A stretch of 64,000 nt of DNA, from assembly GCA_943368345.1 (NCBI GenBank), contig CALRKY020000012.1, positions 18,585 to 82,584 on the forward strand, read 5' to 3'. The stretch is from JADCGM01 sp943368345 (GTDB taxonomy: Bacteria > Pseudomonadota > Alphaproteobacteria > Sphingomonadales > Sphingomonadaceae). Each line of letters begins with the position of its first letter. Position 1 is the first letter of the stretch. The translations under genes and the position numbers were made by a program. Shown piece by piece: positions 6,643 through 17,658 of this stretch. Under the pieces are notes generated by a model that was not told the origin of the DNA, searched no databases, and saw only the letters and a program-made list of their open reading frames with translations.

Positions 6643-8535
6643 TCACTGGCACGCCAGGCATTCGTCATATTTCTGGTCGTCCAACTCCACGACCCGCAGG
6701 TCGCTGGTGTTGTCGGCCTCGACCCCGCCAGCAAAGCCAGCGCGCTGCACCGACTTTGACCGCAGGTAATAGAGCGACTTGATGCCCAGTTCCCACGCCC
6801 GGAAGTGCAGCATCAGCAGATCCCACTTCTCGACATCGGCGGGGATGTAGAGATTGAGCGACTGCGCCTGGTCGATATAAGGCGTCCGGTCGCCAGCCAG
6901 TTCCAGAAGCCAGCGCTGATCAATCTCAAACGCAGTGCGGTAGGTGGCTTTCTCGTCGTTCGACAGAAAGTCCAGATGCTGGACCGATCCGCCATGTTCA
7001 AGAATCGAATTCCACACCGCGTCGCTGTTCTTGGATTTCTCGACGAACAGTTTTTCGAGATAGGGATTTTTGACCGAGAAGCTGCCGGACAGCGTTTTGT
7101 GGGTGTAGATATTAGCCGGGATCGGCTCGATGCAGGCGCTGGTGCCGCCGCAGATGATGCTGATCGACGCGGTCGGGGCAATCGCCATCTTGCAGCTGAA
7201 CCGCTCCATCACCCCCATTTCGGCGGCATCGGGGCAGGCCCCGCGCTCGGCGGCCAATTGCATTGATGCGTCGTTCACCTTGGCGTGGATGTGCTTGAAA
7301 ATCTTCAGGTTCCACGATTTAGCCATCGCGCCTTCGAACGGCACACCACGCGCCTGCAGGAAGCTGTGGAAGCCCATGACACCAAGCCCGACCGACCGCT
7401 CGCGTTCGGCGCTGTATTTGGCGCGGGCCATCTCGTCCGGCGCGCGGGCGATATAGTCCGACAGCACATTGTCGAGGAAACGCATGACGTCCTCGATGAA
7501 CTGCGGGTCGCCCTGCCACTCGTCCCAGGTCTCAAGGTTCAATGACGACAGGCAGCACACGGCGGTCCGGTGCACACCGTGCTGGTCGATACCGGTCGGC
7601 AGGGTGATTTCCGAACACAGGTTGGAGGTTGAGACCTTCAGCCCGAGATCGCGGTGATGCTTGGGCATCGTGCGGTTCACGGTGTCGTTGAAGATGATAT
7701 AGGGCTCGCCGGTTGCCAGCCGGGTTTCGACCAGCTTCTGGAACAGCGCCCGCGCATCGACCTCGCCGCGCTTCTCGCCGGTCTTGGGACTGACCAGATC
7801 GAACGGCTCGCCGTTCCGCACCGCCTCCATGAACGCATCGGTGATCAGCACGCCGTGATGCAGGTTCAGCGCCTTGCGGTTGAAATCACCAGAGGGTTTG
7901 CGGATTTCGAGGAATTCCTCAATCTCCGGGTGGTTGACGTCGAGATAGACCGCCGCCGACCCGCGCCGCAGCGACCCCTGACTAATGGCAAGCGTCAGCG
8001 AATCCATGACGCGCACAAACGGCACGATGCCGCTGGTCTTGCCGTTGAGGCCAACCGGCTCTCCAATACCCCGGACATTGCCCCAATAAGTGCCGATACC
8101 GCCGCCTTTGGAGGCCAGCCAGACATTCTCGTTCCAGATGTTGACGATAGCCTCCAGGCTGTCGTCGACCGAATTCAGATAGCAGCTGATCGGCAGGCCG
8201 CGCCCGGTCCCGCCGTTGGATAGCACCGGGGTCGACGGCATGAACCACAGGCGCGAGATATAATCATAGACCCGCTGGGCATGCGCCTGATCGTCGGCAT
8301 AGGCCGAGGCGACCCGGGCAAACAGGTCCTGATAGGATTCGCCGGGCAGCAAATAGCGATCGTCGAGCGTGTCCTTGCCGAACATCGTCAGCAACGCATC
8401 GCGCGACGAGTCGGTCACCACATCAAAGGCCCGCACGTCGACGGTATTGCTGCTGCTCTTGGGACGCGCGTCACCGCCCCCTGACAAGCCGGTCAAAGTC
8501 GCTTGTGCCTCTGCTACGCTGCCGCTGAAATCCAT
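6643..8535 (-). CDS. nrdA: Class Ia ribonucleotide reductase, large (catalytic) subunit
   Basis: The 630-residue product reduces ribonucleoside diphosphates together with NrdB. Family signatures include SNLCSEITLP, the CCLSSLNLETWDEW segment, and the radical-transfer tyrosines in SLYYLRSKS. The C-terminal Cys pair CLACQ is the redox relay to thioredoxin or glutaredoxin. It is shorter than the E. coli enzyme (761 aa), because no N-terminal ATP-cone is present: the chain goes from a short variable leader straight into the catalytic barrel. The start at 8535 fits, and no in-frame cone is encoded upstream. Control probably involves the NrdR-like boxes at 8704-8751. Confidence 0.96.
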   Translation of the reverse strand: MDFSGSVAEAQATLTGLSGGGDARPKSSSNTVDVRAFDVVTDSSRDALLTMFGKDTLDDRYLLPGESYQDLFARVASAYADDQAHAQRVYDYISRLWFMPSTPVLSNGGTGRGLPISCYLNSVDDSLEAIVNIWNENVWLASKGGGIGTYWGNVRGIGEPVGLNGKTSGIVPFVRVMDSLTLAISQGSLRRGSAAVYLDVNHPEIEEFLEIRKPSGDFNRKALNLHHGVLITDAFMEAVRNGEPFDLVSPKTGEKRGEVDARALFQKLVETRLATGEPYIIFNDTVNRTMPKHHRDLGLKVSTSNLCSEITLPTGIDQHGVHRTAVCCLSSLNLETWDEWQGDPQFIEDVMRFLDNVLSDYIARAPDEMARAKYSAERERSVGLGVMGFHSFLQARGVPFEGAMAKSWNLKIFKHIHAKVNDASMQLAAERGACPDAAEMGVMERFSCKMAIAPTASISIICGGTSACIEPIPANIYTHKTLSGSFSVKNPYLEKLFVEKSKNSDAVWNSILEHGGSVQHLDFLSNDEKATYRTAFEIDQRWLLELAGDRTPYIDQAQSLNLYIPADVEKWDLLMLHFRAWELGIKSLYYLRSKSVQRAGFAGGVEADNTSDLRVVELDDQKYDECLACQ

Positions 8536-8631
8536 CGTCCATCCCCTTGTCGCACGCCGGTGGATAGAAGGGTCGGCAGGCAGCGTCGCGGCCTGTGTGA
8601 CGGCTATATGAAGCCGTCCCCGATATCCTCG

Positions 8632-8640
8632 TTATCCACA
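8632..8640 (+). promoter_or_regulatory. DnaA box upstream of nrdA
   Basis: The sequence ttatccaca is an exact match to the consensus DnaA 9-mer. It lies about 97 bp upstream of the nrdA start. DnaA is known to regulate the nrd operon in E. coli and nrd genes in Caulobacter, so a role in tying dNTP supply to replication is plausible. A single 9-mer can also arise by chance. Confidence 0.45.
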
Positions 8641-8703
8641 GGACCGTTGCTGTTTCCAGCCGGCGACTCACTCTTTCCCGCATCGGCACAAAATTGCGCC
8701 CAA

Positions 8704-8751
8704 ACACTAGGTCTAGTGGTATCCCCCCGGTCCCGAAACCAAAGATTGTGC
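8704..8751. promoter_or_regulatory. Pair of NrdR-like boxes
   Basis: Box one, aCACTAGgtCTAGTGg (8704-8719), has perfect 6-bp arms. Box two, aaaccaaagattgtgc (8736-8751), is a weaker match to the NrdR consensus (acaCwAtATaTwGtgt). Their centres are 32 bp apart, about three helical turns, as is usual for tandem NrdR boxes. They lie 170-215 bp upstream of nrdA. NrdR represses ribonucleotide reductase genes when dATP is high; nrdR itself is not in the window. Confidence 0.5.
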
Positions 8752-8916
8752 CTAAATGCAAAAACACGCAAGCCGGAAACTTATCTTTTTTGTGAAGGCT
8801 TGCAGTCCAAAGGGATAGCTGTAGCGGGCGCGATGACAGGTGAGATTCGTGGTCATGGACGCCCCTCCCCCCTGACGCTAGAACCGGGTCGTTGGCGGGT
8901 GAACAGGAGTGGACAA

Positions 8917-10440
8917 GTGACTCTGATCAAACAGGATGATGTTATCGAATCGGTGGCCGATGCGCTGCAGTTCATCTCCTATTATCACCCGATGGACTAT
9001 ATCCGGGCGCTGGGCCGGGCCTACGAGCTTGAGGAAGGACCGGCGGCAAAGGATGCGATTGCGCAGATCCTGACCAACAGCCGGATGTGCGCGGAGGGGC
9101 ATCGGCCGATCTGTCAGGATACCGGCATTGTGGTCGCCTTCGTGAAGGTCGGGATGAACGTCCGCTGGCAAGCCACGATGACCCTTGCAGAAATGGTCAA
9201 CGAAGGGGTGCGACGGGCCTATATGCACCCCGAGAATCGCCTGCGCGCCTCCATCGTCGCCGACCCGGCCTTTGCCCGCACCAATACCAAGGACAATACG
9301 CCCGCGATTACCCATATCGAGCTGGTCCCCGGCGACCATGTCGAGATCACAGTCGCGGCGAAGGGCGGCGGCAGCGAGAATAAGTCCAAATTCGCGATGC
9401 TCAACCCCAGCGATTCGATCCGCGACTGGGTGGTCAACACCGTGCCGCTGATGGGCGCTGGCTGGTGCCCACCGGGGATGCTCGGCATCGGCATTGGCGG
9501 CACGGCGGAAAAGGCAATGCTGCTCGCCAAGGAAAGCCTGATGCTGCCCATCGACATGGGCGAGTTGAAGGCGCGCGGGCCGAATTCAAAGATCGAGGAG
9601 TTGCGGATCGAGTTATACGACGCGGTGAACGACCTCGGCATCGGCGCACAGGGCCTTGGCGGCCTGTCGACGGTGCTCGATGTCAAAATCCTCGACACCG
9701 CCACCCACGCCGCCTCCAAGCCGATTGCGATGATCCCGAATTGCGCCGCCACCCGTCACGCGCATTTCACCCTCGACGGGTCCGGGCCGGCGTACATGGA
9801 AACGCCGGACCTGGCGGCATGGCCCAAGGTCAACTGGACCCCGTCCAAGGAGGCGATCCGGGTTGACCTTGATGCGCTGACCCCCGCCGTCGTCGCCAGC
9901 TGGAAACCCGGCGACCGGCTGCTGCTCAACGGCAAGATGCTGACCGGCCGGGACGCGGCGCACAAGCGCATGACCGACATGCTGGCCCGGGGGGAGATCC
10001 TCCCCGTCGATTTCACCAACCGCGTGATCTATTATGTCGGACCGGTCGATCCAGTGCGGGACGAAGTCGTCGGCCCGGCGGGACCGACCACCGCCACCCG
10101 CATGGACAAATTCACCGAGGCTATGCTGGCCAAGACCGGCCTCATCGCCATGGTTGGCAAGGCGGAACGGGGTCCGGCTGGCATCGCCGCCATCAAGTCG
10201 CACAAGGCCGCCTATCTGATGGCTGTCGGTGGCGCGGCTTACCTCGTCTCCAAAGCCATCAAGGCGTCCAAAGTACTGGCGTTTGAAGACCTTGGCATGG
10301 AAGCCATTTACGAGTTCGAGGTCCGAGATATGCCGGTCACCGTCGCCGTCGATTCTACCGGTGAAAGCGTCCATGCAACCGGACCGCTGGTCTGGCGGGA
10401 AAAAATCGCCAAACAACGGGCCTCGGAGATGGCGGACTAA
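8917..10440 (+). CDS. fumA: Fumarate hydratase, class I (4Fe-4S type)
   Basis: The 507-residue product interconverts fumarate and malate in the TCA cycle using an oxygen-sensitive [4Fe-4S] cluster. The N-terminal half carries the cluster domain, with Cys residues in SRMCAEGHRPICQDTG, MGAGWCPPG and MIPNCAATRH. The C-terminal domain follows from about residue 330. The GTG at 8917 has an AGGAG ribosome site 7 bp upstream and gives the family N-terminus (TLIKQDDVIESVADALQF). The frame is open much further upstream, but that extension is not family-like. It is a single-gene unit, divergent from nrdA. Confidence 0.93.
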   Translation: MTLIKQDDVIESVADALQFISYYHPMDYIRALGRAYELEEGPAAKDAIAQILTNSRMCAEGHRPICQDTGIVVAFVKVGMNVRWQATMTLAEMVNEGVRRAYMHPENRLRASIVADPAFARTNTKDNTPAITHIELVPGDHVEITVAAKGGGSENKSKFAMLNPSDSIRDWVVNTVPLMGAGWCPPGMLGIGIGGTAEKAMLLAKESLMLPIDMGELKARGPNSKIEELRIELYDAVNDLGIGAQGLGGLSTVLDVKILDTATHAASKPIAMIPNCAATRHAHFTLDGSGPAYMETPDLAAWPKVNWTPSKEAIRVDLDALTPAVVASWKPGDRLLLNGKMLTGRDAAHKRMTDMLARGEILPVDFTNRVIYYVGPVDPVRDEVVGPAGPTTATRMDKFTEAMLAKTGLIAMVGKAERGPAGIAAIKSHKAAYLMAVGGAAYLVSKAIKASKVLAFEDLGMEAIYEFEVRDMPVTVAVDSTGESVHATGPLVWREKIAKQRASEMAD

Positions 10441-10526
10441 GCACAACCCACAAAAACAGGTTGCCGTATCAGCAATCGCCGGTCATCGCTTGTCCGGACA
10501 ATATTGCCTTGGGGGAGGCCTGCTGT

Positions 10527-11171
10527 ATGACCTACACGCCCGCTGATCTGACACCGGGAACTCATATTCGTCTGCCGCAAACGCCTGGGCAGCGGCATCC
10601 TTTGCGCGGATTCGGTGCCGAGGTGTATCGCTGGATCGGCACGGCGTTCCTATGGCTGTTCGGCTGGAAGGTGACCGGTGACTGGCCGCTTTATTCCAAG
10701 GCTGTGGCGATTGGCGCGCCGCACACCACCAACTGGGACGGCGTCCTGATGATCGCCACCATGGGGCATTTGCGGGTCCGGATGAACTGGATGGGCAAGG
10801 CAAGCCTCACCGCCGGGCCGTTTGGCGGATTTGTCCGCTGGCTCGGCTGCATCCCGATTGACCGGTCAAAGGCCAATGACATGGTCAGCCAGATGAAGGA
10901 GGCGTTTGCTGAAGCCGACCAATTGTTCGTCGGCGTCCCGCCGGAGGGCACACGGACCACTGGCGTCTCCGGCACACCGTGGAAGTCGGGTTTCTATCAT
11001 ATTGCGGTTGCCGCGAACGTCCCGATCATCATCTGCCTGCTCGACTGGGGCACCCGGCATGTCCGGATCAGCGGGGTTTACATGCCAACAGGCGACATTG
11101 ACGCCGATTTGAAGATCATCCGCTCGCACTATGACGGTGTGCTCGGCAAGTTCACGCCGCGCCCCCGCTAG
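10527..11171 (+). CDS. 1-acyl-glycerol-3-phosphate acyltransferase-like protein
   Basis: The 214-residue product belongs to the PlsC-type acyltransferase superfamily. Instead of the usual HX4D it shows PHTTNWDG, which keeps the His and Asp spacing. A PPEGTRT motif (normally FPEGTRS) follows, and GCIPIDR corresponds to motif II/III. It would transfer an acyl chain to a phospholipid or sterol-like acceptor at the inner membrane face. A hydrophobic segment lies near residues 30-45. The ATG at 10527 has a strong GGGGGAGG site 8 bp upstream, and an in-frame upstream ATG at 10461 lacks one. It converges on the serine hydrolase gene, with the last 4 bp overlapping. Confidence 0.8.
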   Translation: MTYTPADLTPGTHIRLPQTPGQRHPLRGFGAEVYRWIGTAFLWLFGWKVTGDWPLYSKAVAIGAPHTTNWDGVLMIATMGHLRVRMNWMGKASLTAGPFGGFVRWLGCIPIDRSKANDMVSQMKEAFAEADQLFVGVPPEGTRTTGVSGTPWKSGFYHIAVAANVPIIICLLDWGTRHVRISGVYMPTGDIDADLKIIRSHYDGVLGKFTPRPR

Positions 11172-12505
11172 CGGGCGATCTCCCGCAGGATATCTTCCTC
11201 GAAACTGTGGAAATTGGAGAGTTTGCGCGGGAATTTCTTCGGGTCATCCGCCGTTCCGGTGACGACATAGACATAGCCCCTGCCCCGCGCCGGATCGATC
11301 CACAGGCCGGTCCAGGCCCCATAAGCATCGCCCAGATGCCCCCACCAGCGCGACCGGCGTGGAAACAGTGGCTGGTCCTGCCCAACCGCATCTCCAACCG
11401 TGCACTGGGCCGATAGCCCCCAGCAGCGCATCAAGCCGTCATAGCTGTCCCCCACCGCCGTTTCTCCCCAGCGCCACTGCGGCGTCAGCATCGCCTCCAC
11501 GGTCGTCGGTTGAAGGAACTTGGTGCCATCCGATGTGCCGTCGTTCAGCAGCAGCCGGGCAATTTTCGCCAGATCGCGCGGTGATATGCGCACCCCGCCG
11601 TGCGGGCTGAACAAGCTGCCATTGGTGCCTGGGACATAGGTTACCAAGTCGCAGGCGGCGTCGGGCGTCGGTAACCGGACGATGCACGTGGGCGCGACAC
11701 CGCGCAGATCATCAACCTGCGCCACCCATGGCCCATCCGGGACCCAGGCCGTCTCATCGGCTCCCTTGCGGTACAGCACAGCCGCATTGGCGAGCGCCGC
11801 CGCCGAACAGCCGGACCAGTTAAAACAAGCATCGAGTTTCAACGGCGCAAACACCAGCCGGGTCATCAACCGGTCGAACCGCTCTCCGGTTGCCATCTCC
11901 ATGATCTCGGCAGCCAGCCCATAATTGAGATTGGCGTAGGAGAAATACCGGCCCGGTGGATAGCCTGCCTCCCAATTCGCCGCCGACATGCCGTCCTGCA
12001 ACCGGGTCCCCAGCGGCCAGAAATAGCCGCCTGCGTCCACGACACTGCTCTGGTGGCTCAGCAATTGGCGCAAGGTGATCGGGACAAGCGGAAATGCCGG
12101 ATTGCGGAGTTGCCGCCCGAGATAGACGGACACGTCCCGGTCGAGGTCCAGGGTCCCGGCCTCCACCAGCCGCAAGATACCAAGGGTGGTGACCAGTTTC
12201 GAAATCGAGGCGACCCGGACCGGTGTATCGACGGCCATCGCCCGATCCGGCTCAATCACCGCCCGGCCATGGGCCTCCGCGCGCAATTCCCGGTCCGCTG
12301 ACGTGACAATAACGACAACGCCCGCCAGTTCCGGACTTTCCCCTGTGCGGCCCGCAACTATGTCGCGAAGGGCGGTCGATGTTGGCCGGGGGCCATAGGC
12401 ACAGCTTGCCGCAAACGCCAACACACCGCAAAGTGCGACCATGGTACGAATGGCCCGCAGAGGATTGGTCGGAATGGCGTTGCTGGTCACTGGTGGAATT
12501 GTCAC
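11168..12505 (-). CDS. Class C beta-lactamase-like serine hydrolase (lipoprotein)
   Basis: The 445-residue product has the serine hydrolase signature of the beta-lactamase/D-aminopeptidase family. SxxK is at Ser100-Lys103 and YAN at Tyr190-Asn192. A signal-like segment ends in LAFAASC (Cys35), so lipid attachment in the periplasm is likely. It could be an esterase or peptidase; beta-lactam hydrolysis cannot be assumed. The GTG start at 12505 has a GGAGGAG site. This start places the first 65 bp over the divergent MBL gene, whose start ATG shares the CCATGG at 12439-12444 with a possible internal start of this gene. Confidence 0.8.
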   Translation of the reverse strand: MTIPPVTSNAIPTNPLRAIRTMVALCGVLAFAASCAYGPRPTSTALRDIVAGRTGESPELAGVVVIVTSADRELRAEAHGRAVIEPDRAMAVDTPVRVASISKLVTTLGILRLVEAGTLDLDRDVSVYLGRQLRNPAFPLVPITLRQLLSHQSSVVDAGGYFWPLGTRLQDGMSAANWEAGYPPGRYFSYANLNYGLAAEIMEMATGERFDRLMTRLVFAPLKLDACFNWSGCSAAALANAAVLYRKGADETAWVPDGPWVAQVDDLRGVAPTCIVRLPTPDAACDLVTYVPGTNGSLFSPHGGVRISPRDLAKIARLLLNDGTSDGTKFLQPTTVEAMLTPQWRWGETAVGDSYDGLMRCWGLSAQCTVGDAVGQDQPLFPRRSRWWGHLGDAYGAWTGLWIDPARGRGYVYVVTGTADDPKKFPRKLSNFHSFEEDILREIAR

Positions 12506-13517
12506 CGCGTTGTTGCTCCTCCGCGCCGGACTCGATGACAGCTATTATATCGGGTCGGCCAGCGATCACTATGACGGCGAACGCTTTTACAATCCGGGTG
12601 AACCCGTCCCCAATAACGGCGTCGGTGCCCTGCTGAAATGGAAACTGGCGGGCGGTGCCGCCGATTGGCCCGATCAGGTGCCGGTAACGCCGGCAAAACC
12701 GGCGGAGCGGGTGGACGGCGATGCGATGGTCGTCACCGCGGTCGGCCATGCGACGGTGCTGGTGCAGACCGCCGGGCTCAACATCCTGACCGATCCGGTC
12801 TGGTCAGAGCGGGTCAGTCCAGTCAGTTGGGCCGGTCCCAAGCGGGTGCGTGCACCGGGCATCCGGTTTGAGGATTTGCCGAAAATCGACGTCGTGCTGG
12901 TCAGCCACAATCATTATGACCATCTCGATCTGGACACGCTTCAGCGGCTGTGGCGACGGGACCGTCCTGTGATCGTCACGCCGCTCGGCAATGCTGCCCT
13001 GATGGCGCGGCGCGGCATCACCGCCTTTGCCCGCGACTGGGGCGACAGCGTCGGCGTCAAGGCCAGCGTCGAGGTGTATGTCGAACGGGTGCAGCACTGG
13101 TCGTCGCGCCGGATCCGCGACCGCAACCGCGCGCTGTGGGGTGGTTTCACGGTGACCACGCCGGGCGGCAATATCTATTTTGCCGGAGATTGCGGTTACG
13201 GCGATGGCGCGATGTTCCGCGACGCGGCTGCCAGGCACGGTCCCTACCGCCTCGCCCTGCTGCCAGTCGGCGCCTATGAGCCGCGCTGGTTCATGAAATC
13301 ACAGCATATGAATCCGGCAGAGTCGGTCGCCGCCTTCCGGGATCTGGGTGCCGCGCAAGGCATCGGCATCCATTGGGGCGTCTGGCAGCTAACCGACGAA
13401 GCGATTGACGCTCCCCGTGCGGATTTGGGCACCGCACTCGCGGACGCGCAAATCGCGCCGGATCGCTTCGTGGCCCCGGTGCCAGGCGACGTGCTGACGA
13501 TCAGCCCGCAACCCTAG
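12441..13517 (+). CDS. MBL-fold metallo-hydrolase, NAPE-PLD/UlaG-like
   Basis: The 358-residue product has an N-terminal membrane segment (about residues 9-28) and then a metallo-beta-lactamase fold. The metal site is HNHYDH (His156, His158, Asp160, His161), with FAGDCGYGDG and GIHWG supplying later ligands. The closest family look is NAPE-type phospholipase D or lipid-acting MBL enzymes, so membrane-lipid hydrolysis is a reasonable guess. The start is uncertain: ATG at 12441, 12450 and 12474 are all in frame and none has a strong ribosome site. The gene overlaps the divergent serine hydrolase gene by 65 bp. Confidence 0.82.
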   Translation: MVRMARRGLVGMALLVTGGIVTALLLLRAGLDDSYYIGSASDHYDGERFYNPGEPVPNNGVGALLKWKLAGGAADWPDQVPVTPAKPAERVDGDAMVVTAVGHATVLVQTAGLNILTDPVWSERVSPVSWAGPKRVRAPGIRFEDLPKIDVVLVSHNHYDHLDLDTLQRLWRRDRPVIVTPLGNAALMARRGITAFARDWGDSVGVKASVEVYVERVQHWSSRRIRDRNRALWGGFTVTTPGGNIYFAGDCGYGDGAMFRDAAARHGPYRLALLPVGAYEPRWFMKSQHMNPAESVAAFRDLGAAQGIGIHWGVWQLTDEAIDAPRADLGTALADAQIAPDRFVAPVPGDVLTISPQP

Positions 13518-13539
13518 CCTCCCTGTTGGCAGGAAGGCT
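13516..13539. terminator. Hairpin between two convergent genes
   Basis: The arms agcctccctg and caggaaggct pair with one mismatch around a 4-nt loop, starting inside the MBL stop codon. There is no T-run, but the position between convergent stops (13517 and 13555) suggests a bidirectional 3'-end structure. Confidence 0.4.
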
Positions 13540-13554
13540 GGGCGGCCCATTCGC

Positions 13555-13941
13555 TCAGGCTGGTCCGGTGCGGAAGGCGCAGAATTTATTGCCGTCCGGG
13601 TCGCGGAAATAGGCCCCGTAAAACGCCTGCGGCCCTTCATCGCCTCGCACACCAGGCGCGCCTTCGTCGCTGCCGCCCAATTCCATCGCCTTGGCGTAAA
13701 GGGCATCAACCTTGGCGCGGGTATCGAGAACGATCGCGACCATATTGCCGTTTCCGGCCGTCGCCGCGCCACCATCATAGGGTTTGGTGAGCGCGATGCC
13801 GGGTTGCCCCCAACTGGTGCCCCACATTGTGAACGAATCGAACTCCATCAGACGCTTGGCACCGATCGACCCAAGCAGCCCATCGTAGAACACCCGCGCG
13901 GCCGCGATATCCTTGGTTCCGAGTGTCACATATCCGATCAT
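13555..13941 (-). CDS. VOC-family (glyoxalase-like) protein
   Basis: The 128-residue product is a single vicinal-oxygen-chelate domain. It starts with MIGYVTLGTKDIAAARVFY, the usual first beta-alpha unit, and ends in YFRDPDGNKFCAF, the usual last strand with a metal-ligand region. Proteins like this form dimers that bind small molecules, and some are glyoxalases or antibiotic-binding proteins. The canonical Glu/His metal ligands are not all obvious, so catalytic activity is uncertain. It is a single gene, facing the MBL gene and divergent from uvrB. Confidence 0.82.
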   Translation of the reverse strand: MIGYVTLGTKDIAAARVFYDGLLGSIGAKRLMEFDSFTMWGTSWGQPGIALTKPYDGGAATAGNGNMVAIVLDTRAKVDALYAKAMELGGSDEGAPGVRGDEGPQAFYGAYFRDPDGNKFCAFRTGPA

Positions 13942-14019
13942 TCCGCATCCCCTTCAAAGCCGAGTCGATAGTGAAAACTAGCACTGGAACAAATCAAGTC
14001 CAATAGGCATAGTGCAACG

Positions 14020-16203
<2,184 letters not shown>

Positions 16204-16209
16204 CGCCGC

Positions 16210-17427
16210 TCAACTTTGCCCGTGCCGCCGCAATGTTATTACCAGCACCAACGCCCCCACCGACAACAGAGCAGCAGCAAGCAGAAACGGCGCTCCCGGG
16301 AAATAGGAACCCACTCCATCAGCGAAATGGCCGAACAGGCCGGCCATGATCGGGGGGCCGATGACCGCGGTCAGGCTGATCATGCTGGCGATGGCGCCCT
16401 GGAGTTCGCCCTGGGCGTTTTCGGCGACCTCCATCGTCATCAGGCTTTGCATGGCCGGAAAGGTCAAGGCGCTGAGGCTGCCGACCAATATCCCGAGGAC
16501 CATGTCGAAGGTGGAGCCGGCGAAGGCCAGGATCAGGTAGCTTGGAATGCCGAACAGCAGGCTGAGCCAGGCGGTCCGGACCGCACCGAAGCGGGCGATG
16601 GATTTCCCTGACAGGATACCCTGCGCCACCGCCAGCAGGACTCCAAATAGCGCGACGGTCCAGCCGATGGTGAACGGCGTCCAGCCGAATTTCAAAATGC
16701 CGTAATAGCCCCAGATCGAAAGCTGGGACTGACCAGCCAACTGCATGAAGAAAATCGTCACCAGGCAGCCGAGCACCAGTGGTGATTTGGCCATCTGGAC
16801 AATCGATCCAAAGGGATTGGCGCGCCGCAGGTCAAAGGTGCGGCGTTTGTCGGCAGGCAAAGTCTCCCGCAACCGGAACCAGCCATAGGCAACGCCTGTC
16901 AGGCACAGCAGCGCTGCGGCCAGAAACGGCACCCGCTCCCCCAGCATGCCAAACCCGCCGCCAATCATCGGGCCAAGCACGAAGCCTGACGCCCCTGCCC
17001 CGCCGAGAACGCCGAAGGCGGCACCGCGCTTGTCCGGTGCAATGCAATCGGCAACGCAGCTGTTGGCCGCCGTCCAGGTTGCCCCCATCACCCCGGAAAT
17101 CATCCGGCCGAGAAAAAGCCAGACGAGCGTCGGGGCCCAGGCCATCAGCAAATAATCGATGCCAAGTGCAGCCAGCGTCCACAGCAGCACCGGGCGGCGA
17201 CCGTACCGATCGCTAAGGCCGCCAATCACCGGCGCGAACAGGAACTGCATGACCGCATAGGCAAACAGCAGCCAGCCACCGATCTCGGCGGCGCGGTCGG
17301 TCGACACCGCCGCCAAACTCATGACCAGCCCCGGCATCACCGGGATGATCAGGCCAATCCCGGCCATGTCGATGAAGACGATGAGGGCAATCAGCCCAAG
17401 CGCCGGGTCGCGGGTCTGGTCCGTCAC
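16210..17427 (-). CDS. MFS drug exporter, TetA-like (12-TM)
   Basis: The 405-residue product has 12 hydrophobic segments and the MFS proton-antiporter signatures. Motif A is GGLSDRYGRRPVLL between TM2 and TM3, and motif C is GFVLGPMIGG in TM5. This places it in the tetracycline-resistance-type drug:H+ antiporter group of the inner membrane. In environmental bacteria such proteins often have unknown substrates, so resistance should not be assumed. It converges on uvrB with a 6-bp gap. No TetR-type regulator lies beside it. Confidence 0.88.
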   Translation of the reverse strand: MTDQTRDPALGLIALIVFIDMAGIGLIIPVMPGLVMSLAAVSTDRAAEIGGWLLFAYAVMQFLFAPVIGGLSDRYGRRPVLLWTLAALGIDYLLMAWAPTLVWLFLGRMISGVMGATWTAANSCVADCIAPDKRGAAFGVLGGAGASGFVLGPMIGGGFGMLGERVPFLAAALLCLTGVAYGWFRLRETLPADKRRTFDLRRANPFGSIVQMAKSPLVLGCLVTIFFMQLAGQSQLSIWGYYGILKFGWTPFTIGWTVALFGVLLAVAQGILSGKSIARFGAVRTAWLSLLFGIPSYLILAFAGSTFDMVLGILVGSLSALTFPAMQSLMTMEVAENAQGELQGAIASMISLTAVIGPPIMAGLFGHFADGVGSYFPGAPFLLAAALLSVGALVLVITLRRHGQS

Positions 17428-17658
17428 AGCCTTCCTCTCCCTTCTTCAGTCTTTGCCTGTCTGCCCAATTCAATCCTCAGCGCCCGTCATATCCCTGCAA
17501 CCGAGGCCACCTAAGGGCAAGTCAATCAGGCGGGAGCATGTGATGTTTGGACAAAGACAGGATCAAGGCTGCTTCTTTTCCGGGCTGGTGTTTTGGGCGA
17601 TGCGCCGGTCGGGTCGCCCATCGCTGACCCAGAAACTGTCCGGTCTTTTCGCCGCCGT

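Larger units (their letters stand above)
8536..8916. other. Divergent control region nrdA / fumarase, 381 bp
   Basis: This gap separates nrdA (minus) from the class I fumarase gene (plus). It contains a DnaA-type box at 8632-8640 and two NrdR-like palindromes at 8704-8719 and 8736-8751. The fumarase frame remains open back to 8503, but that part has no family match. No small gene was found. Confidence 0.55.
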
